The notes below the pieces were generated by a model. It was not told where the DNA came from and did no database searches. It saw only the letters and a program-made list of their open reading frames with translations. Source: Solen grandis (taxonomy: Eukaryota > Mollusca > Bivalvia > Adapedonta > Solenidae). Taken from it: DNA of 64,000 nt. The stretch is taken from positions 11,028,035 to 11,092,034 of the forward strand of contig CM037795.1 in the NCBI GenBank assembly GCA_021229015.1, in the 5' to 3' direction. Numbering within the stretch: position 1 is the first letter of the stretch; every line of letters begins with the position of its first letter. Positions 23,047 through 36,762 of this stretch are shown here, piece after piece. A program made the position numbers and the translations under genes.

Positions 23047-23821
23047 GTAAGAAAACAAGAATATTAAATTACCTCCCCTTAATACTCTGTGTGTGTGTGT
23101 GTGTGGGGGGGGGGGGGGGCATGTTCCTGAGGCCAAGAATTCAAATTAATAGATTGTTGGCATACTATTAATATTATTTATGTGTTTACAAATGCCGATC
23201 TTATTTACTTTCGGAATCCAAACACAAAAAATAATTATTGCAATCATTTCGGACCCAGTGGAAAGGTATTCATAAATTCGTTGATTAAATAAATACATAA
23301 AGGGTATTTTTATTGTTATTGCATGCGTTTAGAAAAGAAATGAAGAAACGTGATGGGTGGCCCAGTACTTCTTTATAATAGTTTTAATATAAAAGGACAC
23401 GCATTGATTGAGGTTGTAAAGTAACAGTCGTAATGTTAAAATTACACGCTGCCATTCAAAGAATGTTGAAGGGGCATTAACGGAGTTTCAGCGTTTTTGT
23501 TTTGTTTTTCTAACGGACAATTTTAAAAGATATATGCACTTAAAATAGGGGATCACCATGCTCGTTGGGGGATTTAGCTTTTGGTAAAATAACACCGTTT
23601 GCTAAAATTTGTTGAAAAAATCAAAGCATTAAAAATTGGAAAATATCAAAATAATATTTTTAGAAATTTAGAATTTTTTTTATCATAATTTGTATATTAT
23701 AATGTATTTTAGACGTTACAGGTGTAAATACTGTCAAACATGCGTGGAAAATACACCATAATCAAAAAATTTAATGGTCTGGACCAAAATATACACAAAA
23801 ACTACCCAAAAGCTATAAAAG

Positions 23822-23876
<55 letters not shown>

Positions 23877-26800
23877 TTCTTGATAAAAAATCAAATTACA
23901 GATGTTCTTTTTTTCTCAAGTTCAATCCTCTGATAGAAAGGCTTTCTGAGATTGTAAAAAAATATATACTTCTACACGTATGCGTTTTAACTAAAACTGT
24001 TTATTATTATTATTAAATTCTAACTAAATTTGCAAAAAGAAAAAAACAAAACAAGAAAAACACTCAAATGTGACTTTTGGAACCTCAACATTTGGCAAAT
24101 ATACTTTTAATCATGTTTTAAATCAAGAATCTTAAAGTGTTGGGTTTTCTTTAACACTCTCTAAAATACATTAGAATTTCAATAATAAAAAATACAAAAA
24201 TTGAAATTAGTGGTACTCCTTCAGAGTTCCCCCTCTCCGTCTGTCTAGTTACTTCAACAGTAGTGTACCGCTTTGTAGTATTTTAACATATATATATGTA
24301 TATGTATATATATATAGTTCAAACGTATTTTATTGCCAACAGGATTTACATGATGCACACAAGAATACAAATATACAAAATAGTAAATGGCAAATGGGTT
24401 GAGCCACAAGTTCCAAAACTTATTTACGGTTTTCCCCTTTAAACCTTAAATTACATCAGTGTCTCTTTAATACCCTGCATGTTAACGGCGAACCAGTGCG
24501 CGATGGTAAGCTTCCGGTTTCAGCGGACGCGAGTGAGCGGCGATAGGGGTGCGAAGAGGCTGGACTGTCTGTTCTATCATGGAACATTCACGGACTTACC
24601 AGGTCTAAATTAGAAGACAGTGAGTTTATTAACAAAATATCAAAATACGATCTTATTTTTCTCTTTGAGTCTTGGGGAAATAAAATTTCAGATTTTAATA
24701 TTAATGGGTATAAATATTTAAACTTGTTTCGCAAATTTAAAATAGGCGTGCAAAACGAAGCAGCGGAGGTATTGAAATTTATGTTAAAAATGAATATTGT
24801 AATGGTATAGAGATTGTTGAAAATCACATTGACACAATTATATGGTTAAAACTAAATAAATTTCATTTTGGTTTAGATGAAAACATTTATTTAGCAGGAG
24901 TATATATGTGGCCGGAAGGGTCACCTGCATATAATTTTATTAATGATGATTTGTTTGATTTATTACAGGGTGATATTTTCAAGTACGAAGCAATTGGTAA
25001 ATTATTTTTAATAGGTGATTGGAACGCCAGGGTAGGAAATGGTGATAGGAAAGATTATATTGTTTGTGATAAAACTGTTGATTTTATTGATATTGATGAA
25101 TATTGTCCAGATGCTTCGGTTTGCCGAGTTTCTATGGATAAGGGTCACAACAGCTTCGGATTGAAATTATTGGATTTTTGTAAGGCTCCGTCGCTTAGAA
25201 TTGCTAACGGTAGACTAGGTAAAGATTTTAATACAGGGTGATATACTTACGCATGCTCCTCGGGTTCTAGCGTCATTGATTATTTGTTGTTACGTGAAAA
25301 AGACTTTAGCTCTGTGTTAGACTTCAATGTTGAACCTTTTTGTGAACGGTCAGATCACACACCTATTGCTTTTAAAATTATATTCCATCGCGTAAAAAAA
25401 CATACTAATGATAGTTATATGCGAACGCAAGTTAAATGGAAAGAAAATCTACGTAATGACTTTAGGAATGGCATTATTTCGAAATTACCGTTATTTAACA
25501 ATATTACACATGAGGCTAACTTTGATAATAAAATTGATATGAATCGATATGTTGACAAGTTTACAAATACTATTAAGGAAATTGCAGAACCTCTTTTTTG
25601 AAAAAAGGTTTTAAATTTTTTGATCTGTAAGCAGTCAGAATGGTTTAATGATGAATGTGCAAATCGAAAAAGTTGTATATAAAGGCAATGGAAAAATTTT
25701 TAAAAACGAAAACCTATTTTTTCTCTGTTTTATTTTTTAAAATTTTGATCTTTTATAAATCTTTTTTTTTTTAATTTTTCTAACCCTTTTTTGTGAACGG
25801 CATAGCTCCGAGGTGAGAAAAGCCACATCTATGAAACTTTTATCAGTAATAACCACGTACTTGAAGATGATCCTAACGTCGAGAAAATTTTCATTTTTGT
25901 TTTGATTTTCCCGCCAGGGGGCGTTTTATATGAAAATGTTTAATAAGCAATATCTCAATTATTTGAGGTCCGATTCAAATGCGGTTTTTGCATAATGTTC
26001 CTTGTAAATAGCCCAATAAAATATGATAGGTTCCAAAAATTTGCGTATATAAAACTTTCGTGCTACAGGAGGTTGAATGTTCGAATCTCGCAAAAACTGT
26101 GATATAAGGGTAGGTCTACGAAAAACCTACCCATTTTATTCAGAGATGAGATAGGAGAATTTTGTTTGTTGCATATGATCTGCAAGACATATACGCACAA
26201 AATATATGGGGTGGCGAATTCGGGAAATTCATGGTTTGTCCACAGTACGCGGTCAAACTTAACCAATATTTTCGAAAAATCAACATTTTAAAAGCATGAC
26301 TTTTAAGGTTATTTGCAGCTCCTGAATTTATTTTTTGTTCAATCTTCATCATTATTTCACTGTTTATGCATTTTTATAAAACAAATAAAATCATAGAAAA
26401 AAAAACAGCGAAGATATGCAAAGGTCAAGGTCATATACCAGTTATTGTTATTTTTATCGGCATAAAATAGCCCTCAATCTAAAAATATTTTATAGAAAGT
26501 ATATGAACAAAAGTTTTAGTTTGTGAAGAGATCTTTCCATTGGTGTTTAGTTTTTGAAGATCGGACTTCATTTGATCAAATTACCACAGTCCAAAGTTTG
26601 ATCTTTTTATCAAACACGTGTAAATCCGTATGTTTCCTCTTTTTTGCAGCTCCTGACCTTATTTTTTGTTCAATCTTCATCATTTTTTCACTGTTTATGC
26701 ATTTAAATAATACAAATAAACTAAAAAGATGAAAATATGCAAAGGTCAAGGTCATTATACCGATTATTGTTATTTTTATCGGCACGAAATAGCTTCAAAT

Positions 26801-29800
26801 CTAAAAATATTTTATAGAAAGTATATGAACAAAAGTTTTAGTTTGTGAAGAGATCTTTCCATTGGTGTTTAGTTTTTGAAGATCGGGGCTGAATTGGTTG
26901 AGTTATGACAGAAAGGCGAAAAGTGTACTTTTAACGAAATTGAAACGCTGTAGTTTCATGAACTTTGAGTCAAAAATTATGATTTTTCTTCAGCATTAAC
27001 ACACTGAAAAGTAAAGTGATGTATACTGCAAGGAATACTTGTTTGGTCACGTGATTATGATTTCATACATATTTAAGCAGAAATTATTAAAAAATTCATA
27101 TAAAATCGACAAGTTGATGTTTGAAGTTGAAATTTGCAAGAATGCCGTAGACTACAATGTGCAAAAAGTCCTGAAAAATTCAAGTGATTCCTTCAACAAA
27201 CATGGCAGATATTCATGTTTTTCGAATAAGGGCTTGTATACGAAAATCTAGCAATTTGAAGTAAGGGAAGAAGGCGGTTATTGGGTTGGTTACCCACGAT
27301 CCGGACGTTCCTACGCAGGAAAGAGTGCCCGTGTTGAAAGGTGAATTGCGATGCGTATTTGAGAGAATGAGGTGCATTTTAGGATGCAATGGTGTACCTT
27401 AGTTCAAACTTTTATTAGGGCTTTCAGCCTCAAGTAGAATTATTAGGTTTTCGCATCGCAGTGCGAAAACCTATTGTTCTTCTTCTGTTTCTTTTTTAGG
27501 TTTTCGCATCGCTTGCGAAAACCTATTGTTCTTCTTCTGTTTTTTTTTTTTTTTTTTTTTTTTTTATTATTATTTTTCCGTCTCTTTTTTGTGAACGGCA
27601 TATCAACAAGATAGGAAACAGTCACAGTTCTGATTTTTTTACCAGTTTTGTCCTAGGACCTGACTTTGATCCTAACGTCGAGAAAATTTTCATTTTTGTC
27701 TTAATTTTGCCGCTAGGGGGCGTTTTGTAAAAGTGACTAAGGGCTAATAACTCTGTTATTTGAAGTCCGATTGCGGTTTTTTGCATTGCGTTCCTTGTCA
27801 GTTACTTAATAAAATATGATAGTTTTCAAAAAGTTGCGTATATATAACTTTCGTGCTACAGGAGGTTGAATGTTCGAATCTCGAAAAAACTGTGAAATGA
27901 GGGTAGGTCTGCGAAAAATTTATCCACGTCTTTCAGGAATGAGATAGGAGAATTTTGTTTGTTGCATATGATTCGCAAGACATATACGCACAAAATATAT
28001 GGTGTGGCGATTTTGAGAAATGCATGGTTTGTCCACAGTACGCGGTCAAACATAACCAATATTTTCGAAAAATCAACATTTTAAAAGCATGACTTTTAAG
28101 GTTATTTGCAGCTCCTGACTTTATTTTTTATTCAATCTTCATCATTTTTTCACTGTTAATGCAGTTTTATAAAAAAAATAAAACCATAGAAAAAAATTAC
28201 CCATAATATGCAAAGGTCAAGGTCATATAGCAATTAGTATTATTTATATCGGCATAAAATAGCTCCAAATCTAAAAATATTTTATAGAAAGTATATGAAC
28301 AAAAGTTTTAGGCTGTGAAGAGATCTTTCCATTGGTGTTTAGTTTTTGAAGATCGGACTTCACTTGATCAAATGACCACAGTCCAAAGTTTGATCCTCTT
28401 ATCAAACAATTGTATATCCATATGTTTCCTCTTTTTTGCTGCTCCTGACTTTATTTTTTGTTCAATCTTCATCATTATTTCACTGTTTATGCATTTTTAT
28501 AAAACAAATAAAATCATAGAAAAAAAATCAAGCATAATATGCAAAGGTCAAGGTCATATACCAATTAGTATTATTTATATCGGCATAAAATAGCTCCAAA
28601 TCTAAAAATATTTTATAGAAAGTATATGAACAAAAGTTTTAGTCTGTGAAGAGTTCTTTCCATTGGTGTTTAGTTTTTGAAGATCGGACTTCATTTGATC
28701 AAATGACCACAGTCCAAATTTTGATCCTCTTATCAAACAATTGTATATCCATATGTTTCCTCTTTTTTGCTGCTCCTGACTTTATTTTTTGTTCATTCTT
28801 CATCATTATTTCACTGTTTATGCATTTTTATAAAACAAATAAAATCATAGAAAAAAAATCAAGCATAATATGCAAAGGTCAAGGTCATATACCAATTAGT
28901 ATTATTTATATCGGCATAAAATAGCTCCAAATCTAAAAATATTTTATAGAAAGTATATGAACAAAAGTTTTAGTCTGTGAAGAGTTCTTTCCATTGGTGT
29001 TTAGTTTTTGAAGATCGGACTTCATTTGATCAAATGACCACAGTCCAAAGTTTGATCCTCTTATCAAACAATTGAATATCCATATGTTTCCTCTTTTTTG
29101 CTTCTCCTGACTTTATTTTTTGTTCAATCTTCATCATTATTTCACTGTTTATGCATTTTTATAAAACAAATAAAATCATAGAAAAAAAATCAAGCATAAT
29201 ATGCAAAGGTCAAGGTCATATACCAATTAGTATTATTTATATCGGCATAAAATAGCTCCAAATCTAAAAATATTTTATAGAAAGTATATGAACAAAAGTT
29301 TTAGTCTGTGAAGAGTTCTTTCCATTGGTGTTTAGTTTTTGAAGATCGGACTTCATTTGATCAAATGACCACAGTCCAAAGTTTGATCCTCTTATCAAAC
29401 AATTGAATATCCATATGTTTCCTCTTTTTTGCTTCTCCTGACTTTATTTTTTGTTCAATCTTCATCATTATTTCACTGTTTATGCATTTTTATAAAACAA
29501 ATAAAATCATAGAAAAAAAATCAAGCATAATATGCAAAGGTCAAGGTCATATACCAATTAGTATTATTTATATCGGCATAAAATAGCTCCAAATCTAAAA
29601 ATATTTTATAGAAAGTATATGAACAAAAGTTTTAGTCTGTGAAGAGTTCTTTCCATTGGTGTTTAGTTTTTGAAGATCGGACTTCATTTGATCAAATGAC
29701 CACAGTCCAAAGTTTGATCCTCTTATAAAACAATTGAATATCCACATGTTTCCTCTTTTTTGCTGCTCCTGACTTTATTTTTTGTTCAATCTTCATCATT

Positions 29801-32800
29801 ATTTCACTGTTTGTGCAGTTTTATCTGAACTTGATCCTAACGTTGAGAAAATTTTCATTTTTGTCTTATTTTTGCCGCTAGGGGGCGCTTTGAAAAAAAT
29901 CAACAAATGCTAATAACTCTGTTATTTGAGGTCCGATTCAGATGTGGTTTTTTTGCATTGTGTTCCTTGTCAAAAGCCTAATCAAATATGATAGGTTACA
30001 AAAATCTGCGTATATAAAACTTTTTGACTATGGAAGGTTGAAAGTTCGAACCTCGCAAAAAACAGTGAAAATGAGGGTAAGTCTACAAAAAAAGTGCCCA
30101 TTTTTATTGGAATTGAGATAAAAGAATTTTGTTTGTTGCATATGATTCGCAAGACATATACACACATAATATATGGGGTGGCGAATTCGGGAAATGCATG
30201 GTTTGTCCACAGTACGCGGTCAAACTTAACCAATATTTTCGAAAAATCAACATTTTCAAAGCATGACTGTTAAGATTTTTTGCAGCTCCTGACTTTATTT
30301 TTAGTTCAATTTCTATGAAATTTTCACATTTAATGTAAAACTATGTTCTTAAGTGTCACATAATATAAAAAGTAAACATGTATTGTAAAGGTCAAGGTCA
30401 TATTAGGATAATTGTATATCAGTTCGGCTTGAAATAGTTCAAAATCAAAAAGCAATTCATAAACAATATATGAACAAAAGATTTAGTTTTAGAAAAGTTC
30501 TTTCTAATGATGTTTAGATTTTGAAGATCGGACTTGATTTGGTCATTTTACGGCAGTCCAAAGTTTGATCCTTTTTTGGAATAATTGTAAATCAGTTTTT
30601 ATGCTTCAAAATGTGAAAGCATGAAAGCACTTTTCTACTTATAATTCAAAATGTTGAAGTCTGATCCATATGCGGTTTGTTGCATTGTGTTCCTTGTTGA
30701 TAGCCTAATAAAGTATGATAGTTTCTAGGTATGAGTGGATGAGTGGCTAAAACTTTTTGAGCTACTAACGGAAGGTTGAAAGTTCGAACCTCGCAAAAAC
30801 ACTGTGCAGATGAGAGTAGGTCTACGAAAAACCTATCCATTTTTGTTAGAGATCAGATAGAAGAATTCTGTTTGCTGCAAATGATTTGCAAGACATAAAC
30901 GCACAAAATATATTGGGTGGCGAATTTAAGAAATGCATGGTTTTGTCCTCTAGAAATGGTCAAACTTCACTAAATTTTAGGAAAAATTAAAATTTCTAAA
31001 ACATGTTTTTGTCGCTCCTGACTTTATTTTTTGTTCATTCGTCATGATATTTTCACAAGTTATGTATTGTTATGTCTGAAAGGACCTCACAATTAAAAAG
31101 GTAAAAAGAAATTGCAAAGTTCAAGGGCATATTACGATTATTGTGTTTTTATTTGGCTCCAAATAGCTCCAAAACAAAAAATATTTCATTGAGAGTATAT
31201 TAACAAAAGTTTTATTTCTTAAAGAGCCCTTTCCAGTGATGTTAAGTTTTTGAAGATCGGACTTGATTTGGTCATTTTACGGCAGTCCAAGTTTTGATCC
31301 TCTTTAGAACAATTGTAAATCAGTTTTTATGCTTCAAATTGTGATATATAAGGAATAGAATGTTTGACTAGTGCGACTTGTATACTTGATTGAACCATTT
31401 GCTGCATTGCTAGGTACCTAATAGTAAAATTTTAATCAGTTTTGGTTCTCATTTTGCCGCTTGGGGGCGATTAGCTTGAAATCACTATTAATAATTTAAA
31501 AAAAAATGAAGTCTGATTTTTATGCGATTTTTTTTTTGCATTCTGTTCTTCGGTGATATCAATTTGAAATGATTAAAAAAAGATAATGCGATATTTCATG
31601 AAAATGAAAGTAATTCAATGCAACAGTTGTTCGTAATAGTGTTGAGTGGCATATTGCATTGTCGTGTGTCATTTTATACTGTTGTTTGTCGTTTGCAATT
31701 GTTGTTTATCGAATACAATTGTCATTTGTCTCCATCATAAAGCAAAACACACATATAACATTGCAGTACCAGAAGTCCGTAAAAAAGTTTTCAAGTTTAC
31801 GACTACATAACAGACAGGTAATACTCAAAGTATTCTTCTTGGTAAAAAGTCTGATTATACATTGCGACAAAAATGTTTGAAAGATCACTGTTTACAGTAT
31901 TCAACAAGCCATTGAACGAAGAAATATGTTTTTCGAATCATGCGACTCGTGAACTGAATGAAATTGCTTTCATGAAAACTGATGATATCGCGATTTCATA
32001 ACTGACAGGTAATACTCAACAATACTCTTTTGCGTAAAAAGTCTGCTTAAACATTGCGACAGAAACGTTTGAAAATCACTGTTACAGTATCAACAAGCAT
32101 TGAAGAAGAAATGTTTTTCGAATCATGCGACTCTGAACTGAATGAAATTGCTTTCATGAAAACTGATGATATCGCGATTTCATAACTGACAGGTAATACT
32201 CAACAATACTCTTTTGCGTAAAAAGTCTGCTTAAACATTGCGACAGAAACGTTTGAAATATCACTGTTTACAGTATTCAACAAGCCATTGAACGAAGAAA
32301 TATGTTTTTCGAATCATACGACTCATGAACTGAATGGAATTGCTTTCATGAAAACTGATGATATCGCGATTTCATACCTGACAGGTAATACTCAACAATA
32401 CTCTCTTGGGTAAAAAGTCTGCTTAAACATTGCGACAGAAACGTTTGAAAGATCACTGTTAACAGTATCAACAAGCAATTGAATGAAGAAATGTTTTTCG
32501 AATCATGCGACTCGTGAACTGAATGAAATTGCTTTCATGAAAACTGATGATATCGCGATTTCATAACTGACAGGTAATACTCAACAATACTCTTTTGCGT
32601 AAAAAGTCTGCTTAAACATTGCGACAGAAACGTTTGAAAGATCACTGTTTACAGCATCAACAAGCCATTGAACGAAGAAATATTTTTCGAATCATGCGAC
32701 TCGTGAACTAAATGGAATTGCTTTTGCGAAAACCGATGATATCGCGATTGCGATTCTAGTTCATTTTTATTTTTTTAAATTATTTTTCTAACCTTTTTTG

Positions 32801-35800
32801 TTAACGGCAAATCTCCGTGATCAGAAAAGCCACATTTATTAAATTTTAATCAGTTTTTACCACGTATTTTAAGATGATCCTAACGTTGAGAAAATTTTCA
32901 TTTATGTCTTACTTTTCCCGCTAGGGGGCGTTTTGTATTCAATGTATAATTGGCTAATAACTTATTTATTTGAGGTCCTATTCAAATGCGTTTTTTTGCA
33001 TTATGTTCCTTGTTGATAGCCAAATAAAATATGATAGGCTTCGAAGGTACGTGTCGCTGAAAGATTTTGAGTCACAGAAGGTTGAAAGTTCGAACCTTGC
33101 AGAAATTAAGATATAAAAAACTTGTAAAACGAACAAAAAGAAAATATGAATTTGAAAAAAAAATGAGAAAGATAGAAAATTTACGTAATAGTAGTCCTAA
33201 AGATTTTTGGAAACATTTTTCTAAAAAAAAAAAATAAAGCTCAGACCAATAACATTACAATTGAGGAATTTTTTGAGTATTTTTCAACACTAAATGCTAA
33301 TGTACCTAATGTGGCGAATGATGACGCGGGATTGTTTTTTAATGGGCATAATTTTAATGATGATGATTGTATTTTTGAAAAATTGGACGCTCCGATTACT
33401 TTAGATGAAGTTGAATTTATTGTACGTAAATTAAAAAGAAATAAGTCATTTGCTGGTGATGAATTATTAAATGAATATTTTATTGAATCTATTGATATTA
33501 TAGGATCACATATTGTCGACATTTTTAACGGTATTTTGAATTCAGTTTTTCCCAGAAGAGTGGATGAACGGTATTATAGTTCCGTTACATAAGAAAAATG
33601 ACCCAAACAATGTAAATAATTATAGGGGTATTACGTTAGTGAGTTGATTTTCTAAGATCTTTACAGGTATAATCAATAAACGTATATCGGATTGGGCTGA
33701 AAGTAATAGTGTTATTAGTGATGCGCAGTTTGGCTTTAGAAGGGGGCGCTCTACTGTTAATGCGATGTTTGTGTTAAATTCAATGCAAAGTACTTAATGA
33801 AAATGGTCGTCTTATGTGTGCATTTATTGATTTAAAAAAAACCTTTGATAGTGTGTACAGGAACGGTTTATGGTATAAGCTTTATAACTTAGATATTAGG
33901 GGTAAAACCCTTAGGATATTACGTGATATGTACTCTCAAGTTAAAGCATGTGTTCGTGGCTGTAAATCCTACTCTGAATATTTTGAGTGCTCTGTCGGCT
34001 TGAAACAAGGGGAGGTTATCTCCCCTGCTTTTTTTCTCTTTTTGTAGAAGACTTGGAATTGTTTTTAATGGATGATATTAATTCAGGGTTATCAATTGAT
34101 GACGTAACATTTATCTTAATGTAGTTATGGTTGATATAGATACCTTTTGCTTTTTTAAAATTTGCTTTTTATGGATAACTTTTCGAAATACCCTCTATTA
34201 TCACAATTATGAATTTTGACTGATCTAGGGGCAAAAATGACGTCACCGGAAGTAATTCGGGAGAGATATTTTTCTTTTCTTTTTTTTTAAAAGGAACAAT
34301 ATTTTTGCATTTTAATAGATGAATACCAATACAAATTGTTACATCTGATTAACAATGATATAAGATACCATGAATGAAACTTCTTAATGAAAAAGAATCA
34401 CATTCCAAATCATGACAATATCAAAAGTTGAGCGATCTTTGCCGACATTTGCCGATATTTGCCGATCCCATTAGGGTTCCTCTGCCTTAAGCAACGATTT
34501 TATTGCTCATTTCAATGGATTTATTTTATATCTTTTGTTACTTTTTTCAAGAAACCTTTGAGCTTCTTGATGGAATACAAAAATCCATGTTGGAATAACA
34601 GTAGAAGACTCTCGTGCCTGCCGTATTTCCAACTCATCGGTACAACAAAGTGCGGTACTAGTGACCTCTGTGTACGGCTGAAAGCCCACCCTGACGTCAT
34701 TAACAATGTGCAAAAGGAGACTCACTGGATATCAAGAGGTGTTTTTAAACCCAGTAAGTACACTTTGTAAAATGCTAGCACCATGCTGAACCCTAATATA
34801 AAGCCATGTATTAGTTACAGTTTGTACTGCTTAGGTATACATATAGGTTAGTTTTATAGTTGTCTTTGACTACACGACATAGTCACGAGGTGGAGTCTTC
34901 ATATGGAGAGTGTATGGAGTCTAGGTGACCAACGCGGATTATGAGTGGTTTCACTTGCAGCGGTAACTGCTTTACGTCATGTTTTGCTGGCTCAAAATAT
35001 AAATGTTCACAAATTGTTAATCAAACAGTAGGTGGATCCATAATTCTAGGTTAAAGGCAAAGCTGTATGGTGTATGTGACAAACTGTAAATATTTTAATT
35101 AAATGGATTTATCGTAGCGGTCCTACGATAAATTCCTTAACATTTAAAATATAAACGATAACTAATATTACACGTAAACAAAAATGCGTGTGTCAGTATT
35201 ATGAAACAGAACAGCAACCAAATGTACATAAACAGAAGTGTAGTGATTCGCATTAGATACTCCAATGTACAATAACTGAAGTATATAAGATACTCCAATG
35301 TACAATAACTGAAGTATATAATTTACCCAAATATGTGTTTGCTTGTTGGATTTACCGACAGTATTTCAGTCATTTGGAGACGATGTCAAACTGCAGTATC
35401 ACGCCGTAGAATGTGGCATGATACCACACCCAATCACATAATCCTGACACCGGGCCAACCAATCCTGGAACTTCCCTTATATGCTGAGCGCCAATTTTTT
35501 ACGACTTTGGTATGTCACGACCGAGGATCGAACACACGACCTCCCGACTCCGGGGCGGACGCTCTTACCACTCGACCACCGAGTCGTTAATTGTTTTTCA
35601 AAGCCTTATGTGTTTCTTTTCGAGGGAAGTTTTTAGGGACATGTGTAATTGTCGGTCCCAGAATTGTAAATCTCGGGATCTGTAACTAAAAACCGGATCA
35701 TCCGGCCCGTGATTGAAAAAAAAAAGAAAGGCATTTCTGCGTATTACATTTGTTTCGGTATCCATATTACGCTTGCGTTAAACCAAGCTTGTTTGTTCAA

Positions 35801-36730
35801 GTTATGGTATTGTATATTTATCAGTATAATTTGTTTATACAAGTTGATGGATCAGGGCATGGAAATGAAAGCCTAGCACCAGTGACTGATTATACAAAAT
35901 ATTTCAACAGAGTCCGGCCTGAACTGCAAAGATATGCAAATGCATTTGGAATCCATTTGAAAATAATTGGTATGTGTTTTTAATACTACATTTCAAGTTA
36001 ATTTAAGATGTTTTCTCGTGAATCAGTGTTTCACCGAAGGTATTTCATTTGTTGGATATTTTGTATGCAAAAAAACAACATTTTTTTTTTTAAAAAACAC
36101 CAAATAATATTCTGTCTCTATGTGGTATCAGAGCGTTGGACCTCACCCATTCACTCTTTCGTTACTCCAATGCGACCATTACTGCAAAATCATGATGTCA
36201 TTGTCTCATTTTATTTTACCCCACTTTTGACATTCTTTTTGAAACTGAGTATAAACTTACTTTTGTGCTGGCTCTAGCTGATTGCACTGCACTACTATTG
36301 TCAGAAGACTATAAGAAGATCGTCATAGTCGAACTGACGGCACCCTGGGAGAGTGGTGGTGAAGAGACAATGAAAGGAAGGAAGCGGAGTATGACGAATG
36401 AATAGAAACATGCCGGCAGAAGGGGAGGAGTGCTTGGCTGTTTTCCAGTCGAGGTAGGAGCCAGAGGTTTCCCGGCTCAGTCAGCATGGAGATTGTTCCA
36501 GAGGACTGGTGTTACTGGCGCAAGGAGAAAGGCGGCGATAAAGCGGTTGGCTGAAACTGCAGAACGAGCATCTTTTTGGCTATGGTGCAGGAGAGGAGAG
36601 CCATCCTGGAGACCTGACGATAGCGGGTAGTGAAGTTTTCACTGCTGAACCCGCCAGCCAGAGGATGTAGTGGAGAAGGGGTCGTAACATCCTATGACGG
36701 TTGGAGTCCACCTGATGACGCTATATGGTT

Positions 36731-36762
<32 letters not shown>

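Larger units (their letters stand above)
25704..33103 (+). repeat. 7.4-kb composite block of repeat R1 units, splitting a LINE
   Basis: The block begins with half an R1 hairpin (CGAAAACCT at 25707-25715) and ends with GGTTGAAAGTTCGAACCTTG near 33100. It consists of repeated modules: TTTGTGAACGGC, a CCGCTAGGGGGCG site, GTCCGATTCAAATGCGG, a phrase resembling a tRNA B box (GGTTGAATGTTCGAATCTCG), CAAGACATATACGCACAAAA, and CCACAGTACGCGGTCAAACT. Module starts lie near 25775, 27570, 29823, 30640 and 32790. Tandem arrays sit between modules. No protein was found. It may be one large non-autonomous element that expanded internally, or repeated insertions. Confidence 0.75.

Noticed and set aside
28315..28924. 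Two nearly identical 92-residue hydrophobic frames, a possible tandem gene pair
   Set aside because: They repeat exactly with the 331-bp array and are mirrored in diverged, broken copies; no start context or conservation supports them.
30040..30060. B-box-like TTCGAACCTCG inside repeat R1 as a tRNA or SINE promoter
   Set aside because: No matching A box at the proper distance could be found, so a polymerase III promoter is not supported.
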